DNA from: Mycolicibacterium parafortuitum
GTDB lineage: Bacteria > Actinomycetota > Actinomycetes > Mycobacteriales > Mycobacteriaceae
NCBI RefSeq assembly: GCF_002086815.1
Contig: NZ_MVID01000012.1
Span: 1 to 64,000, forward strand
DNA length: 64,000 bases
Direction: 5' to 3'
Shown here: positions 7,827-16,536 of the stretch, one piece after another
Layout of the letters: every line of letters begins with the position of its first letter
How positions within the stretch are numbered: position 1 is the first letter of the stretch
Made by a program: the position numbers and the translations under genes
Notes under the pieces: generated by a model
Seen by the model: the letters and a program-made list of their open reading frames with translations, nothing else
Told to the model about the DNA's origin: nothing
Database searches by the model: none

Positions 7827-9410
7827 ATGCGACCAGGTCGCCGGTTGCCGTGGCCGAGGTCGCTGGCCGGTCAGGCCATCGCGCTGCAGGTCCTGGTGAT
7901 CGCGGTGGTCGTGATGGCAGGCAGCGCGCTGGCGCTGTTCGACGCCCGCCGCGACGGAGACGCCGCCGCCAGAGACCAGGTGCTGGGCATCGCGACCGCG
8001 CTGGCGGATTCGCCGTCGACCGCGCAGGCGATCGAGGAGGGCCACGCCACCGAAACCCTGCAGCCGGTCACGGAGTTGGTGCGCCGCAGCACCGACATCG
8101 CGTTCATCACGATCATGGCGCCCGACCGGACCCGGTACACGCACACCGATCCGGCCCAGATCGGCGGCGAGTACCTCGGCACCATCGAGCCCGCGCTACG
8201 CGGGGAATCGTTCACCGAGGTCTACACCGGAACGCTGGGACCGTCCATCCGCGCCATCGTGCCGGTCTACGACTCCGACAGCCGGGTCATCGGGCTCGTC
8301 GCCGCGGGCATCCTGCAGCAGAGCCTGGCCGAACGCTGGCGCGCGCAGTGGCCCGTGATCGCGGCGGTCGGCGTTGGCGCACTGGCGATCTCACTGGCCG
8401 GGGTGTGGGGTATCCGGCGCCGCCTGTTGCGTCAGACCCACGGTCTGGCGCCCGACGAGCTGCGGGTCATGTACGACCACCACGACGCGATCCTGCACTC
8501 GGTGTCAGAGGGCCTCATCGTGCTCGACGCGGCGGACCCCAGCGGCGTGGCACTGGTCAACGACGAGGCCCGCCGGCTGTTGTCGCTGCCCGACGGCCGG
8601 GTGGTACCGGCCGACCTGCCGGAGTTCCTGCGCACGTACAACCCCGGCGCCCGCGATGAAATCCATGTCACCGACGACCGCGTGCTGGTGGTCAACCGCT
8701 CCCCGGTGCAGAACGGCGCCACCGGATCCGAGGTCGTCACGATCCGCGACCGGACCGAATTACAGGGCGCCCTGGGGGAACTCAACTCGCTCAAGGTGCT
8801 GACCGACTCGTTGCGCGCCCAGGCGCACGAGGCCGCGAACAAACTGCACACCGTCGTCACCATGGTCGAGATGGGCCGTGCCGACGACGCGGTGCGGTTC
8901 GCGACCGCCGAACTCGACCTGTCCCAGCGGCTCGTCGACCGCTTGTCGGCGGCCGTCGGCGAACCCGCCGTGGTGGCGCTGCTGCTCGGCAAGGCGGCTC
9001 AGGCCGGCGAGCGCGGTATCGAGCTGACCGTCACCGAGGACACCGAATTGCCCTCGGACACCGACGCTCTGCTGCTGTCCGGTCAGGAGATGGTCACCGT
9101 CGCGGGCAATCTGATCGACAACGCGATGGATGCTTGCGATCCGGAGAACCCGTGGGTCGAGGTGACGATCAATCAGCGCGACGGCCGACTGCTGGTCCAG
9201 GTCGCCGACAGTGGAAACGGCATGGACGAGCGGACTTTCGAGAAGGCGATGCAGCGCGGATACTCGACCAAGGCCGGCGCCGACGCCGGCGGGCACGGCC
9301 TCGGGCTGGCGTTGGTGGCTCAGGTGGTCAAACGCCACGGCGGGACGCTGTCGGCGGATGTGACCTACGGGTCGGTGGTCACCGCGACGGTGCCCGAGGA
9401 GATGCCGTGA
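7827..9410 (+). CDS. CitA/DcuS-family sensor histidine kinase
   Basis: A 527-residue membrane kinase. TM1 lies at about residues 15-35, an extracellular PDC/PAS-like ligand domain at about 40-175, and TM2 (VIAAVGVGALAISLAGVWGI) at about 175-195. A cytoplasmic PAS follows at about 220-320. The H-box RAQAHEAANKLHTV places the phospho-accepting His at about 334. N-box NLIDNAMDAC and G-box GHGLGLALV form the ATPase lid. The arrangement is that of the CitA/DcuS/DctS group sensing C4-dicarboxylates or citrate. The stop overlaps the start of the response regulator (GTGA), so the two are co-translated. Divergent dctA is the predicted target. Confidence 0.9.
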   Translation: MRPGRRLPWPRSLAGQAIALQVLVIAVVVMAGSALALFDARRDGDAAARDQVLGIATALADSPSTAQAIEEGHATETLQPVTELVRRSTDIAFITIMAPDRTRYTHTDPAQIGGEYLGTIEPALRGESFTEVYTGTLGPSIRAIVPVYDSDSRVIGLVAAGILQQSLAERWRAQWPVIAAVGVGALAISLAGVWGIRRRLLRQTHGLAPDELRVMYDHHDAILHSVSEGLIVLDAADPSGVALVNDEARRLLSLPDGRVVPADLPEFLRTYNPGARDEIHVTDDRVLVVNRSPVQNGATGSEVVTIRDRTELQGALGELNSLKVLTDSLRAQAHEAANKLHTVVTMVEMGRADDAVRFATAELDLSQRLVDRLSAAVGEPAVVALLLGKAAQAGERGIELTVTEDTELPSDTDALLLSGQEMVTVAGNLIDNAMDACDPENPWVEVTINQRDGRLLVQVADSGNGMDERTFEKAMQRGYSTKAGADAGGHGLGLALVAQVVKRHGGTLSADVTYGSVVTATVPEEMP

Positions 9411-10096
9411 TCACCGTTCTGATCGTCGAGGACGAGCCGCTGATCGCCGAGGCGCATCAGGCGTATCTTGCTCGGCTTGACGGCTTTTCGGTCGCGGCGG
9501 TCGCCCACACCGCGCGCGATGCGATGCGGGCGGCGTCCGAGGCCACAGCGTCCGACACCCCGATCGATCTGGTGCTGCTCGACATCGGCCTGCCCGACGC
9601 CAGCGGGATCTCGCTGGCGTCGGCGCTGTCCGGGCTGCGTCCGGCACCGGACATCATCGCGATCACCTCCGAACGCGATCTGGAGATGGTGCGTGCCGCC
9701 GTCGGGCACGGGGCGCTGGCGTATCTGCTCAAACCGTTCACCTTCGCCGCGTTCCGCGAACGGCTGGAACGCTACCGCCGCTATCGGGAGGCGCTGCCGG
9801 CCGGAACGGATGCGGCCAGTCAGGCCGAAGTCGACCGCGCGCTCTCCGAGCTTCGGATCGGAGCCGACCGGGCGGCCGCACCCAAGGGCGCGGCACCGGG
9901 CACCAATGACGAGATCGCCCGCGCGGTACGGGATTCTGTCGACGGCGTCACCGCTGACGCGGTCGCCAAGCAGGTCGGGGTCTCACGCGTGACCGCGTGG
10001 CGCTACCTCGAGCGACTGGCCGACGAGGGCACGGTGCGCAGGCACACCGACTACGGCGGGGCGGGGCGGCCGAAGACGCGCTACCAGTGGCGTTAG
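9407..10096 (+). CDS. CitB/DcuR-type response regulator
   Basis: A 229-residue regulator starting at a GTG that overlaps the kinase stop. The receiver domain has the acidic pocket VEDEP near residues 7-11, the phospho-acceptor Asp in LLDIGLPDASG at about 59, and the Lys in YLLKPF near 109. The C-terminal part (about 165-229) is a helix-turn-helix with TADAVAKQVGVSRVTAWRYL, typical of CitB-type regulators. The stop overlaps the convergent beta-propeller gene by 4 bp. Predicted to activate dctA. Confidence 0.88.
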   Translation: MITVLIVEDEPLIAEAHQAYLARLDGFSVAAVAHTARDAMRAASEATASDTPIDLVLLDIGLPDASGISLASALSGLRPAPDIIAITSERDLEMVRAAVGHGALAYLLKPFTFAAFRERLERYRRYREALPAGTDAASQAEVDRALSELRIGADRAAAPKGAAPGTNDEIARAVRDSVDGVTADAVAKQVGVSRVTAWRYLERLADEGTVRRHTDYGGAGRPKTRYQWR

Positions 10097-11172
10097 ACCC
10101 CGGCGGCCTGCAGGATGCGCGGCGGGTTCGCCGCGATCGGATCGGTCGCGAGGAACTGGTTGTACAGCGCCTCGATCGACGACTCGACCGAGAAGACGCT
10201 GACCCCGCCGGCATAGTCGGCGATGTAGAGCCGGGTGCCGTCCGCACTCTGGGCCACGCAAGAAGGCCGGGCGTCGACCCGCAACGAGTCGACCACGTCG
10301 AGGGACAGCGTGCACAGCGTCGCCACCCGGTCGTAGTCCACGATGTAGGCCCGGGTCTGGTCGGCGCTCATCACGAGCTGCGTCGGCGCACCGCGGAGGC
10401 TGACCGAGTCGGTGATCCGCAGTGTCGCCAGGTCGACGACATGCACGGCACCGCCGACCGCGCGGTCGGAGGTCAGCACGTAGACGGCGTCCCCCGCGTA
10501 TCCGAGGTCGCGGATCGGGGAGCCGATCGGCACCACGCGTCCGACACGGTTGGTTTCCACGTCCACGACGATCAGCCGGCTGCCGTCGGCGTCGGTGACG
10601 CCGAGATAGAGCCGCTTGCCGTTGGGGTCGGCGATCATCGCGTCGATGTTGGCGGCCGGGCCGCGTCCGATCCCGATGGTGCCGACACGCTCGGCGGTGA
10701 CATCGAGGACGGCGACGTCGACGCGATCCTGCGCCGACCGGCCGAGGTAGACCCGCTTGCCGTCGGGGCTGACCGCGAGGGCGGTCACCCCGGACGCGAC
10801 GGGATAGGTCGCGGTGACGGTGTGGGTGTCGAGGTCGACGACGGCGACCGCGTCGTGGCTGTCGGCGGCGACCGCCACGTAGGCGCGGTCGTCGGCGACG
10901 GCCACTGCGACGGGTTCCCCGTCGACGGCGATCGCGCCGGACATCCGGAGGTTTGCGGTGTCGAGCACCGAGACGGTGTCGTCGCCGGCGTTGGCGATGA
11001 CCACCGCGGCGCTGCCGGCGGCGAGATCACCGATCGGGCGGCGCGCCGAGGTGACCCGGCGCTCAAGCACCACGTCGCCGGCCGGAGTGTTCACAGCAGA
11101 CTCGTCGACCCCATCAGTAACGTTCTTGCGGTTGTGCAACACGTGCCCCTTGGGCAACGAAAAGTTAGCCAT
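10093..11172 (-). CDS. YVTN-type beta-propeller repeat protein
   Basis: A 359-residue protein made of seven or so about 45-residue blades with the pattern V-x-V-(L/V)-D-(T/V) ... A(V/L)SPDGKRVYL ... V (for example at residues 68-110, 113-155, 160-205), the hallmark of YVTN/NHL-like propellers. No signal peptide or TM segment is visible; the N-terminus MANFSLPKGHVLHNRKN is short and polar. Function is unknown: such propellers commonly bind proteins or cell-surface ligands. The end overlaps the response-regulator stop tail to tail. Confidence 0.72.
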   Translation of the reverse strand: MANFSLPKGHVLHNRKNVTDGVDESAVNTPAGDVVLERRVTSARRPIGDLAAGSAAVVIANAGDDTVSVLDTANLRMSGAIAVDGEPVAVAVADDRAYVAVAADSHDAVAVVDLDTHTVTATYPVASGVTALAVSPDGKRVYLGRSAQDRVDVAVLDVTAERVGTIGIGRGPAANIDAMIADPNGKRLYLGVTDADGSRLIVVDVETNRVGRVVPIGSPIRDLGYAGDAVYVLTSDRAVGGAVHVVDLATLRITDSVSLRGAPTQLVMSADQTRAYIVDYDRVATLCTLSLDVVDSLRVDARPSCVAQSADGTRLYIADYAGGVSVFSVESSIEALYNQFLATDPIAANPPRILQAAGV

Positions 11173-11547
11173 ATGTCTGGGTACCTCCGCCGGTAAAGCT
11201 CTACCGGGCTCTAGATTCCGGGCCTATCTCGGCATTTCGCTTCCGGTTTTCGGAAGCGGTCTGAATCGAGTGTAGCCACGCGAAATCAAGGTCGGCACAA
11301 GCGAAATCGCGCAGCCGGCGAATGGCGGACCACCTTCTCAGACTGCGCTTAATAATTTCTTCGTTACCACACCGTTACATTTTGTTAGCAATACGGAATC
11401 ACCCCCTGAGCTGCGCGGGCGGGTTCGCCGGCAAGCGGCTGGGCGGGGTGTGACGAAGATTGCCCGGAGTTCAATTCTTAGGTTTGCCGGGCAAAGTGAG
11501 CGGCAGATCACACAGCGACACGACAGCAAATCCGCCGATATCTCCGA
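11173..11547. other. Intergenic region, probable promoter/leader of the propeller gene
   Basis: No convincing gene. A perfect dyad CGCTTCCG-N5-CGGAAGCG (11238-11258) lies 66-86 bp upstream of the propeller start. An AT-rich stretch around 11347-11395 is unlike its GC-rich surroundings and may hold the promoter. The part next to 11547 is the 3' flank of the first STAS gene. Confidence 0.4.
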
Positions 11548-11955
11548 TCAGGCCGGTTTGACGCCGCGCACCGACGGGATCTCCCGCAGCGGGATCAGGC
11601 CCTCGGGGTCGCAGAGCTTCACCACCCGCGTCACTGCCGGGCTCGGAACGACGCACCACCCGATGTCCTCGCGGGCGAGGTGTGCGCTGATCGCGTACAG
11701 CGCCGATGCGCCGTCGAAGGCCAGGAAGTTCACCTCGGTCAGGTCCAGGACGAGCGCCGCGGAACCGGCCGCGGCCTCGCGGACCAGGTGGGCGAACTGC
11801 TTGGCGTTGTGGGCGTCGATCTCCCCGCCGACCGAGACGGTCGTGTGCCGGTCGGCGTCCAACCCCTCGGTTCGGCACGACAGGACCAGCGACGTCGAGG
11901 CTATCGAGAAGCTTCGACAGTCGGCAGACCTGCTGCGTATCGACGTGACGGTCAT
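11548..11955 (-). CDS. STAS-domain protein (anti-sigma factor antagonist-like)
   Basis: A 135-residue single STAS domain starting around residue 35 (TTVSVGGEIDAHNAKQFAHL), with strand-loop LDLTEVNFLAFDGASALYAI. Family members bind anti-sigma kinases and are switched by phosphorylation of a Ser in the D-S-(S/A)-G loop. Here the aligned loop reads AFDGAS and the Ser is replaced by Phe, so classic phospho-switching is doubtful. A second STAS gene lies 46 bp upstream in the same orientation, suggesting a transcription unit. No cognate sigma or kinase is adjacent. Confidence 0.75.
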   Translation of the reverse strand: MTVTSIRSRSADCRSFSIASTSLVLSCRTEGLDADRHTTVSVGGEIDAHNAKQFAHLVREAAAGSAALVLDLTEVNFLAFDGASALYAISAHLAREDIGWCVVPSPAVTRVVKLCDPEGLIPLREIPSVRGVKPA

Positions 11956-12001
11956 TACAGCCCAATCTACCTGCGCAGGTGACGGCGCCCGACCTATTTT
12001 A

Positions 12002-12340
12002 TCAGCCGGTCAGGTTGCGCAGTGCGATGTCGAGCGTCGGGTACACCTCCACGTAGTCGGTGATCCCGGTGATCTTCAGGGGCCTGCTCGTGGCAGGACC
12101 GTCGGCGACGACCGCGAATTTGATGCCGGCGTCGAGCTGCTTTCGGCTGGTCATCAAGACCTGCATGCCGGCAGAACCCAGGAAATCCACCTGCGTCATG
12201 TCCACGACGAGGCCGGCCGGCTTGCGCTGCGCCGCGGCGGTGATCGCGTCCTGCAGCTGCGGCGCCGTCAGCATGTCCACGGCACCGACGGCCGCGACGA
12301 CGGCGACACCGTCAACCTCATGTTCGGTGAATTGCTGCAC
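12002..12340 (-). CDS. STAS-domain anti-sigma factor antagonist
   Basis: A 112-residue STAS protein: VAVVAAVGAVDMLTAPQLQDAI, then VDMTQVDFLGSAGMQVLM, which keeps the phosphorylatable Ser (about residue 59) of SpoIIAA/RsbV. The start is GTG 12340. It is the first gene of the STAS pair. In mycobacteria such proteins act in partner-switching control of SigF-like sigma factors; the partner here is not in the window. Confidence 0.8.
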   Translation of the reverse strand: MQQFTEHEVDGVAVVAAVGAVDMLTAPQLQDAITAAAQRKPAGLVVDMTQVDFLGSAGMQVLMTSRKQLDAGIKFAVVADGPATSRPLKITGITDYVEVYPTLDIALRNLTG

Positions 12341-12563
12341 GTAAAAAGCCTCGTCTCATCGTGTACCCCGGTCAGCGCGGGAGTACATCATCGGCGGGAG
12401 GCTGCAGTCTGAACCCGGTGTCGAACCCGCGACAACCGCATACAGGGTAGCGAAGAGCCGACCGCGGCGAACAATCCGGACTCGTCAGCACCGAACACCC
12501 AAAATCCCTGGTCCGGCGCGGACTCGCAGCTACCATCCGCACAGACCTTTCACAGGAGGCTGT

Positions 12564-12905
12564 ATGCGCGCGCACAACATCGGGCTGTCGGTCATCGCGG
12601 CAGGCGCCGCCGCGCTTGCCCTCGCCCCCATCGCCCACGCCACCGACGCCGATGCCGCGTTCCTGGCCGCCGTCGCACACCTGGGACTTCAGTTCGGCAC
12701 TGCGGAGCAGGCCGTCGAGGCCGGTAACAACGTTTGCGACGTCGTCGCCGAAGGGTCTGTGAACAACGTCGACCCGGCCCGGATCCGGGCCGACATCATC
12801 GCCAACCTGTTGGGCGAGGGCGTCGACGAATACCAGGCCACCCACCTGATGATTGCCGCGGTCGGCGCGTACTGCCCGACCTACGACCACGTGGTCGGCG
12901 GCTGA
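12564..12905 (+). CDS. Secreted DUF732 protein
   Basis: A 113-residue mycobacterial DUF732 protein. It has a Sec signal peptide with a hydrophobic core (IGLSVIAAGAAALALAPIAHA) and cleavage near residue 26. The mature part begins with the typical DADAAFLAAVAHLGLQF and has conserved cysteines in NNVCDVV and AYCPTY that likely form a disulfide. Start ATG 12564 follows CAGGAGGC. Exported; function unknown for the family. Confidence 0.85.
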   Translation: MRAHNIGLSVIAAGAAALALAPIAHATDADAAFLAAVAHLGLQFGTAEQAVEAGNNVCDVVAEGSVNNVDPARIRADIIANLLGEGVDEYQATHLMIAAVGAYCPTYDHVVGG

Positions 12906-12909
12906 CAGA

Positions 12910-12937
12910 AGTCACCGGGAGTTAGTCACCGGGAGTT
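12910..12937. repeat. Perfect 14-bp tandem duplication
   Basis: AGTCACCGGGAGTT occurs twice head to tail at 12910-12923 and 12924-12937, starting just after the DUF732 stop. Probably a replication-slippage duplication. Confidence 0.8.
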
Positions 12938-13048
12938 CTCCACCCGATCTCCACAGAACCTCCAAGCACGGCCCCCGCAGGGTCACGACGATTGGTGTCA
13001 TCCATCGCGGCGACACATCAACGCCGCATCGTCGCAAGGAGTCACCCC

Positions 13049-13333
13049 ATGAGAAGAACCCTCGCCGCAGGTCTGTTGCCGCTGGCCGCTGCGCTCGCCC
13101 TCGCCTCCCCCGCGCACGCCGAAGACGCGCAGACGACCATCAACCAGTTGCGCGCGCAGGGTGTCGACGTGCGCATCAGCCGGGTCGGAAACGCGCCGCT
13201 GTCGGAATGCACGGTGTCCGGGGTGCGCAGCCTGCCGGCCCCGGCGCAGCAGTTCTTCGTCGACGACGACGACTTCAACGTGTTCACCGTGGTGCCCCGG
13301 CGCAAGGTCGCGGTGTCCCTCGTCTGCAACTGA
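13049..13333 (+). CDS. Small secreted protein of unknown function
   Basis: A 94-residue protein with a clear Sec signal peptide (MRRTLAAGLLPLAAALALASPAHA, cleavage after about residue 24). The mature part has two cysteines (LSECTVSG and the near-terminal VSLVCN), likely disulfide-bonded. The longer frame from 12992 is not used because AAGGA lies just upstream of ATG 13049 and the signal peptide starts there. Downstream of DUF732 in the same orientation. I do not recognise the family. Confidence 0.75.
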   Translation: MRRTLAAGLLPLAAALALASPAHAEDAQTTINQLRAQGVDVRISRVGNAPLSECTVSGVRSLPAPAQQFFVDDDDFNVFTVVPRRKVAVSLVCN

Positions 13334-13382
13334 GCTGTCCCCGGCGGGCGCCGCCATCGGCACCCGTCTAGGTTTGGATCCC

Positions 13383-14750
13383 GTGTCCTCAGCCGCCCCG
13401 TCCTCGTTCCCGCGGGGTATGGCACTTCTGGTGGCCGGCGCCATGTTCATGGAGATCCTCGACGCCACCATCATGGCGCCGGCAATTCCGGCCATCGCCG
13501 ACACCTTCGGAGTCGCCCCCGTCGACGTGAACGTCGCGGTGTCCTGCTACCTGCTCACCGCCGCCGTCCTGATCCCGGCCAGCGGTTGGATGGCCGACCG
13601 GTTCGGCATCCGTCCCGTCTTCCTCACCGCGGTGGTCGTGTTCACCGTGGCGTCGCTCGGATGTGCGTTGAGCACCTCGTTGGGGATGCTGGTGGCGATG
13701 CGCGTGCTGCAGGGCGTGGGCGGCGCGATGATGGTGCCCGTCGGTCGCCTCGCCGTGCTGCGGTTCAGCGCGAAAGCCGACCTGGTGCGGGCGATCGCTC
13801 TGCTCACCTGGCCCGCGTTGACCGCCCCGGTGGTCGCGCCGGTGCTCGGCGGGGCCATCGCCACCCTGGGGTCGTGGCGGTGGATCTTTCTGGTCAACGT
13901 CCCCGTCGGCATCGTGGGACTGGCGTTGGCGTTCAAGCTGATCCGCGGCGGCCCGTCCCCGACCCCGAGGCCGCTGGACTGGAAAGGTCTGCTGCTGGTC
14001 GGTGCCGGGATCGCCGCGGCGCTGGTGGCGCTGGAGCACATCCGGGTCAGCGGCACCGACTGGACGTTCGTCGGCGTCGGCCTGGTCGCCGCGGTGATCC
14101 TGCTGGGCGGTGCGCTGTGGCACCTGCGGCGCGCGGCCTCCCCGTTGGTGCGACTGTCGGTACTGCGGGTGCGCTCGTTGCGGATCACGGTGTCCGGGGG
14201 TTCGCTGTACCGTCTCGTGATCACCGCGGTGCCGTTCCTGCTGCCCCTGATGTTCCAGCTGGAGTTCGGCTGGTCGGCGTTCACCGCCGGTTTGATGGTG
14301 GCCGCGCTGTTCCTGGGCAATCTGACGATCAAACCGCTGACCACGCCGCTGATGCGGCGCTTCGGCATCAAACGGGTGCTGCTGGTGAACGCGATCTTGT
14401 CGGTCGGGTGGTTCGGTGTGCTGGCGCTCCTGGAGCCGGGCACCCCCGTCGTGGTGATCGCGGCCGTGCTCTATGTCAGCGGAGCGCTGCGGTCCATCGG
14501 TTTCACCGCGTACAACAGCCTCGCGTTCGCCGACGTCGACGGGGACGAGTTGACGCACGCCAACACGCTGAACGCGACGGTGCAGGAACTCGGTGCAGGG
14601 CTGGGGATCGCCGTCGCCGCGCTGCTGTTGACGGTGACGACGTCGTACTCGTGGACGTTCCTGGCGCTCGGCGGGCTGATGGCGCTCACGTTGGTGGAAA
14701 CCCTGCGACTGCCGGGCGACGCCGCCTCCCATGTCACCGGTCGGCGCTGA
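13383..14750 (+). CDS. DHA2-family MFS exporter
   Basis: About 455 residues from GTG 13383. It has around 12-14 hydrophobic helices. Signature D1 is in MEILDATIMAPAIPAIADTFG (TM1), motif A is WMADRFGIRPVF, and motif C-like sequence GGAMMVPVGRLAVLR follows. The closest type is the EmrB/HsrA-like drug:proton antiporters. The annotated frame can be extended to 13161, but this would overlap the preceding secreted-protein gene, and the hydrophobic domain begins only after residue 10 of the GTG start. Substrate unknown. Confidence 0.85.
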   Translation: MSSAAPSSFPRGMALLVAGAMFMEILDATIMAPAIPAIADTFGVAPVDVNVAVSCYLLTAAVLIPASGWMADRFGIRPVFLTAVVVFTVASLGCALSTSLGMLVAMRVLQGVGGAMMVPVGRLAVLRFSAKADLVRAIALLTWPALTAPVVAPVLGGAIATLGSWRWIFLVNVPVGIVGLALAFKLIRGGPSPTPRPLDWKGLLLVGAGIAAALVALEHIRVSGTDWTFVGVGLVAAVILLGGALWHLRRAASPLVRLSVLRVRSLRITVSGGSLYRLVITAVPFLLPLMFQLEFGWSAFTAGLMVAALFLGNLTIKPLTTPLMRRFGIKRVLLVNAILSVGWFGVLALLEPGTPVVVIAAVLYVSGALRSIGFTAYNSLAFADVDGDELTHANTLNATVQELGAGLGIAVAALLLTVTTSYSWTFLALGGLMALTLVETLRLPGDAASHVTGRR

Positions 14751-14823
14751 CCCGGAGTTCGGCCGACATCGCTCGCGCGCGCCTACCGCAAAAGTCTCGA
14801 CCAGAACTTTAGCCTTGGTCCCC

Positions 14824-15072
14824 GTGACCACACTGCACGAACCGTCGCTGGCGGAGCTGGACTTCGACCCGGAAATCCAGTGCACCTGCCGCAAGTTCTG
14901 CGGTCCACTGGCCCATCCGGCGCAGTGGTGGGTGACGCTGTCGTGCGGTTGTCCGTATCCGATGTGCCGGCGCGCACTGCGGATCGCCAACGTCCGGCTC
15001 AAGGTACGGCCGTTGACGTGCCGCCACTGCGAGACCGATCAGATCGCGATCCGCTCGGTCGTCGCGATCTGA
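14824..15072 (+). CDS. Small cysteine-rich (zinc-ribbon-like) protein
   Basis: About 82 residues from GTG 14824 (ATG 14731 is an alternative that overlaps the exporter end). It has seven cysteines arranged as CTCRKFC, CGCPYPMC and CRHC, consistent with one or two Zn-binding knuckles. It ends two bases before the convergent UPF0016 gene. Family not recognised; it could be a nucleic-acid or metal-binding protein. Confidence 0.5.
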   Translation: MTTLHEPSLAELDFDPEIQCTCRKFCGPLAHPAQWWVTLSCGCPYPMCRRALRIANVRLKVRPLTCRHCETDQIAIRSVVAI

Positions 15073-15073
15073 T

Positions 15074-15781
15074 TCAGGCGTCGACCTCGTCGGGCGCCGG
15101 CTGCGGGCGGAGCACCGGGGGCCGCATGCGTTCCGGCAGCGCCCGCACGAGTCCGGCCAGTGCCGCCACGATCGCCACCGAGATACCGCCGACGAGCAGC
15201 ACCGGCAGCGCCGGGAACGCGTTCTCCATCAGCATGTAGGCGCCGAAGACCAGGAACAATGCCGCGGCGCCGATCTGGATGAACCGCTCGGGCAGCTTCT
15301 TGCCGAGCACCGCACCGACGACGATGGCGAGCCCGTCCGCGGCCACCATGCCGAGTGTCGAACCCACCCACACGCCCAGCCAGTTGTTGTCGGAGGCGAG
15401 CGTGACGGTCGCGAGCATCGTCTTGTCCCCGAGCTCGGCGAGCACGAACGCCGACGTGACGACGAAGAACGCAGGCGCGGTCGCCTTCTCGGCGCGCGAC
15501 GTCTCGTCGTCGGACAGGCTGTCTCCGCGCAGCGTCCACAGCCCGAAGAACACGAACATCGCGCCCGCGATCAGGCCCAGCAGATGGCCGGGCAGCGCCG
15601 CGCCGAGGTAATGCCCGATGGCCACCGACAGCACGTGCACCAGCGTGGTCGCGAATGTGATCGCGGCCAGCACCACCCACCAGCGGTAGCGCAGGGCGAA
15701 CATCATCGCCACCAGCTGGGTCTTGTCCCCCAACTCGGCGACGAAGATGACGGCGAAGCTCAACAGCAGTGCGGCGAGCAC
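15074..15781 (-). CDS. UPF0016/Gdt1-family manganese exporter
   Basis: About 235 residues with six TM helices in two repeats, each carrying the signature E-(L/x)-GDK-T: VAELGDKTQLVA (about residues 14-25) and LAELGDKTMLAT (about 118-129). Gdt1/TMEM165/MneA members export Mn2+ or Ca2+. The longer frame from 15874 is rejected because its 5' part encodes the 3' half of a yybP-ykoY riboswitch; GTG 15781 has GAGGAG just upstream and begins at TM1. Riboswitch control by Mn2+ agrees with an exporter induced by excess manganese. Confidence 0.88.
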   Translation of the reverse strand: MLAALLLSFAVIFVAELGDKTQLVAMMFALRYRWWVVLAAITFATTLVHVLSVAIGHYLGAALPGHLLGLIAGAMFVFFGLWTLRGDSLSDDETSRAEKATAPAFFVVTSAFVLAELGDKTMLATVTLASDNNWLGVWVGSTLGMVAADGLAIVVGAVLGKKLPERFIQIGAAALFLVFGAYMLMENAFPALPVLLVGGISVAIVAALAGLVRALPERMRPPVLRPQPAPDEVDA

Positions 15782-15858
15782 GGTGCTCCTCGTGTCGAGG
15801 GCTACCGCTGGAGAAACGTGGAGACGCCTCCGGCCGGCAGCCAAGTACGTTCTGCGGC

Positions 15859-15964
15859 CGAAGGTCTCGCCCACCGGTCGGTGACCGGTCCGGACAACCG
15901 GGCCTCAGACGCGAACGCCATCAGGCCAGTATGTCGATTGCCGATTGGGGGCTACTCCCCTTCG
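15859..15964 (-). promoter_or_regulatory. yybP-ykoY manganese riboswitch
   Basis: Read on the minus strand the leader contains the conserved elements of this class: CGAAGGGGAGTAGC at the 5' side, ACATACTGGCCTGATGGC in the middle, and GCGAGACCTTCG at the 3' side. The closing helix P1 is formed by CGAAGG (15964-15959) and CCTTCG (15864-15859), a perfect 6-bp match. It lies 78 bp upstream of the exporter start. The class binds Mn2+ and switches on efflux genes. Confidence 0.9.
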
Positions 15965-16092
15965 TTGGAGCCACCGTACATGCGCCCTGACCCACCCCGC
16001 AACTCAACCGCGGCGAAACATCATCTCTCGCAATAAGTTTGGGATATCAACCAGGAAAGTTCGACAACCCCAACAAAGTTGACCGGAGTCCC

Positions 16093-16464
16093 TCACGGCG
16101 CTGCTGCGGCGACGGTGAAATAGCCGAGCGCCGCAACGGCCAGCACCAGGTACGTCGCCGGAAACGCGATGTTGTGCAACACCCCGGTGCGCACATGCAC
16201 CGCCACCGCGCCGACGAAGAAGGCTGTCACCCCGAGCGCGGCGGCCAGCCCGAGCCACGGGGTGAGGACGAAGCCGGCCAGCAGGCCGAGCGCCCCCGCC
16301 AACTTCAGCGAGGCCAGGTACGGAATCCATCGCGGTGCGACGCCGACCTCGGCCGAATTCGCCAGCACGAACGGGGCGCGGGCCAGATCCGCGATCGCGA
16401 TGGCCGCGTTCGCGGCGGCGCACGCTACCGTCAGCACCGCCAGTGTCGTGAGTATGCTCGTCAC
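16093..16464 (-). CDS. DoxX-like four-helix membrane protein
   Basis: A 123-residue protein with four hydrophobic helices (about 5-25, 45-65, 68-88, 95-118) and the DoxX-like segment WIPYLASLKLAGALGLLAG. GTG 16464 follows a strong GGAGGAAA site. It is divergent from an ECF41 sigma factor; DoxX proteins are one of the gene types repeatedly found next to ECF41 sigma factors, so it is a candidate target. Inner-membrane; biochemical role unsettled. Confidence 0.75.
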   Translation of the reverse strand: MTSILTTLAVLTVACAAANAAIAIADLARAPFVLANSAEVGVAPRWIPYLASLKLAGALGLLAGFVLTPWLGLAAALGVTAFFVGAVAVHVRTGVLHNIAFPATYLVLAVAALGYFTVAAAAP

Positions 16465-16536
16465 GTTTCCTCCCGAGCCTGTAGATCAATGACTTTCACC
16501 CTGTTGACGATTGGCCCGGGCGGAAGGTGACCGACG

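Noticed and set aside
5955..8144. Long minus-strand open frame (729 codons) overlapping the thiolase and dctA
   Set aside because: Shadow frame of dctA shifted by one base; Arg-rich and without any domain pattern.
6461..8659. Very long plus-strand open frame (732 codons) across dctA and into the kinase gene
   Set aside because: It is antisense to dctA, has Arg/His/Asp-rich low-complexity composition, and exists only because GC-rich coding DNA lacks stops in the other frames.
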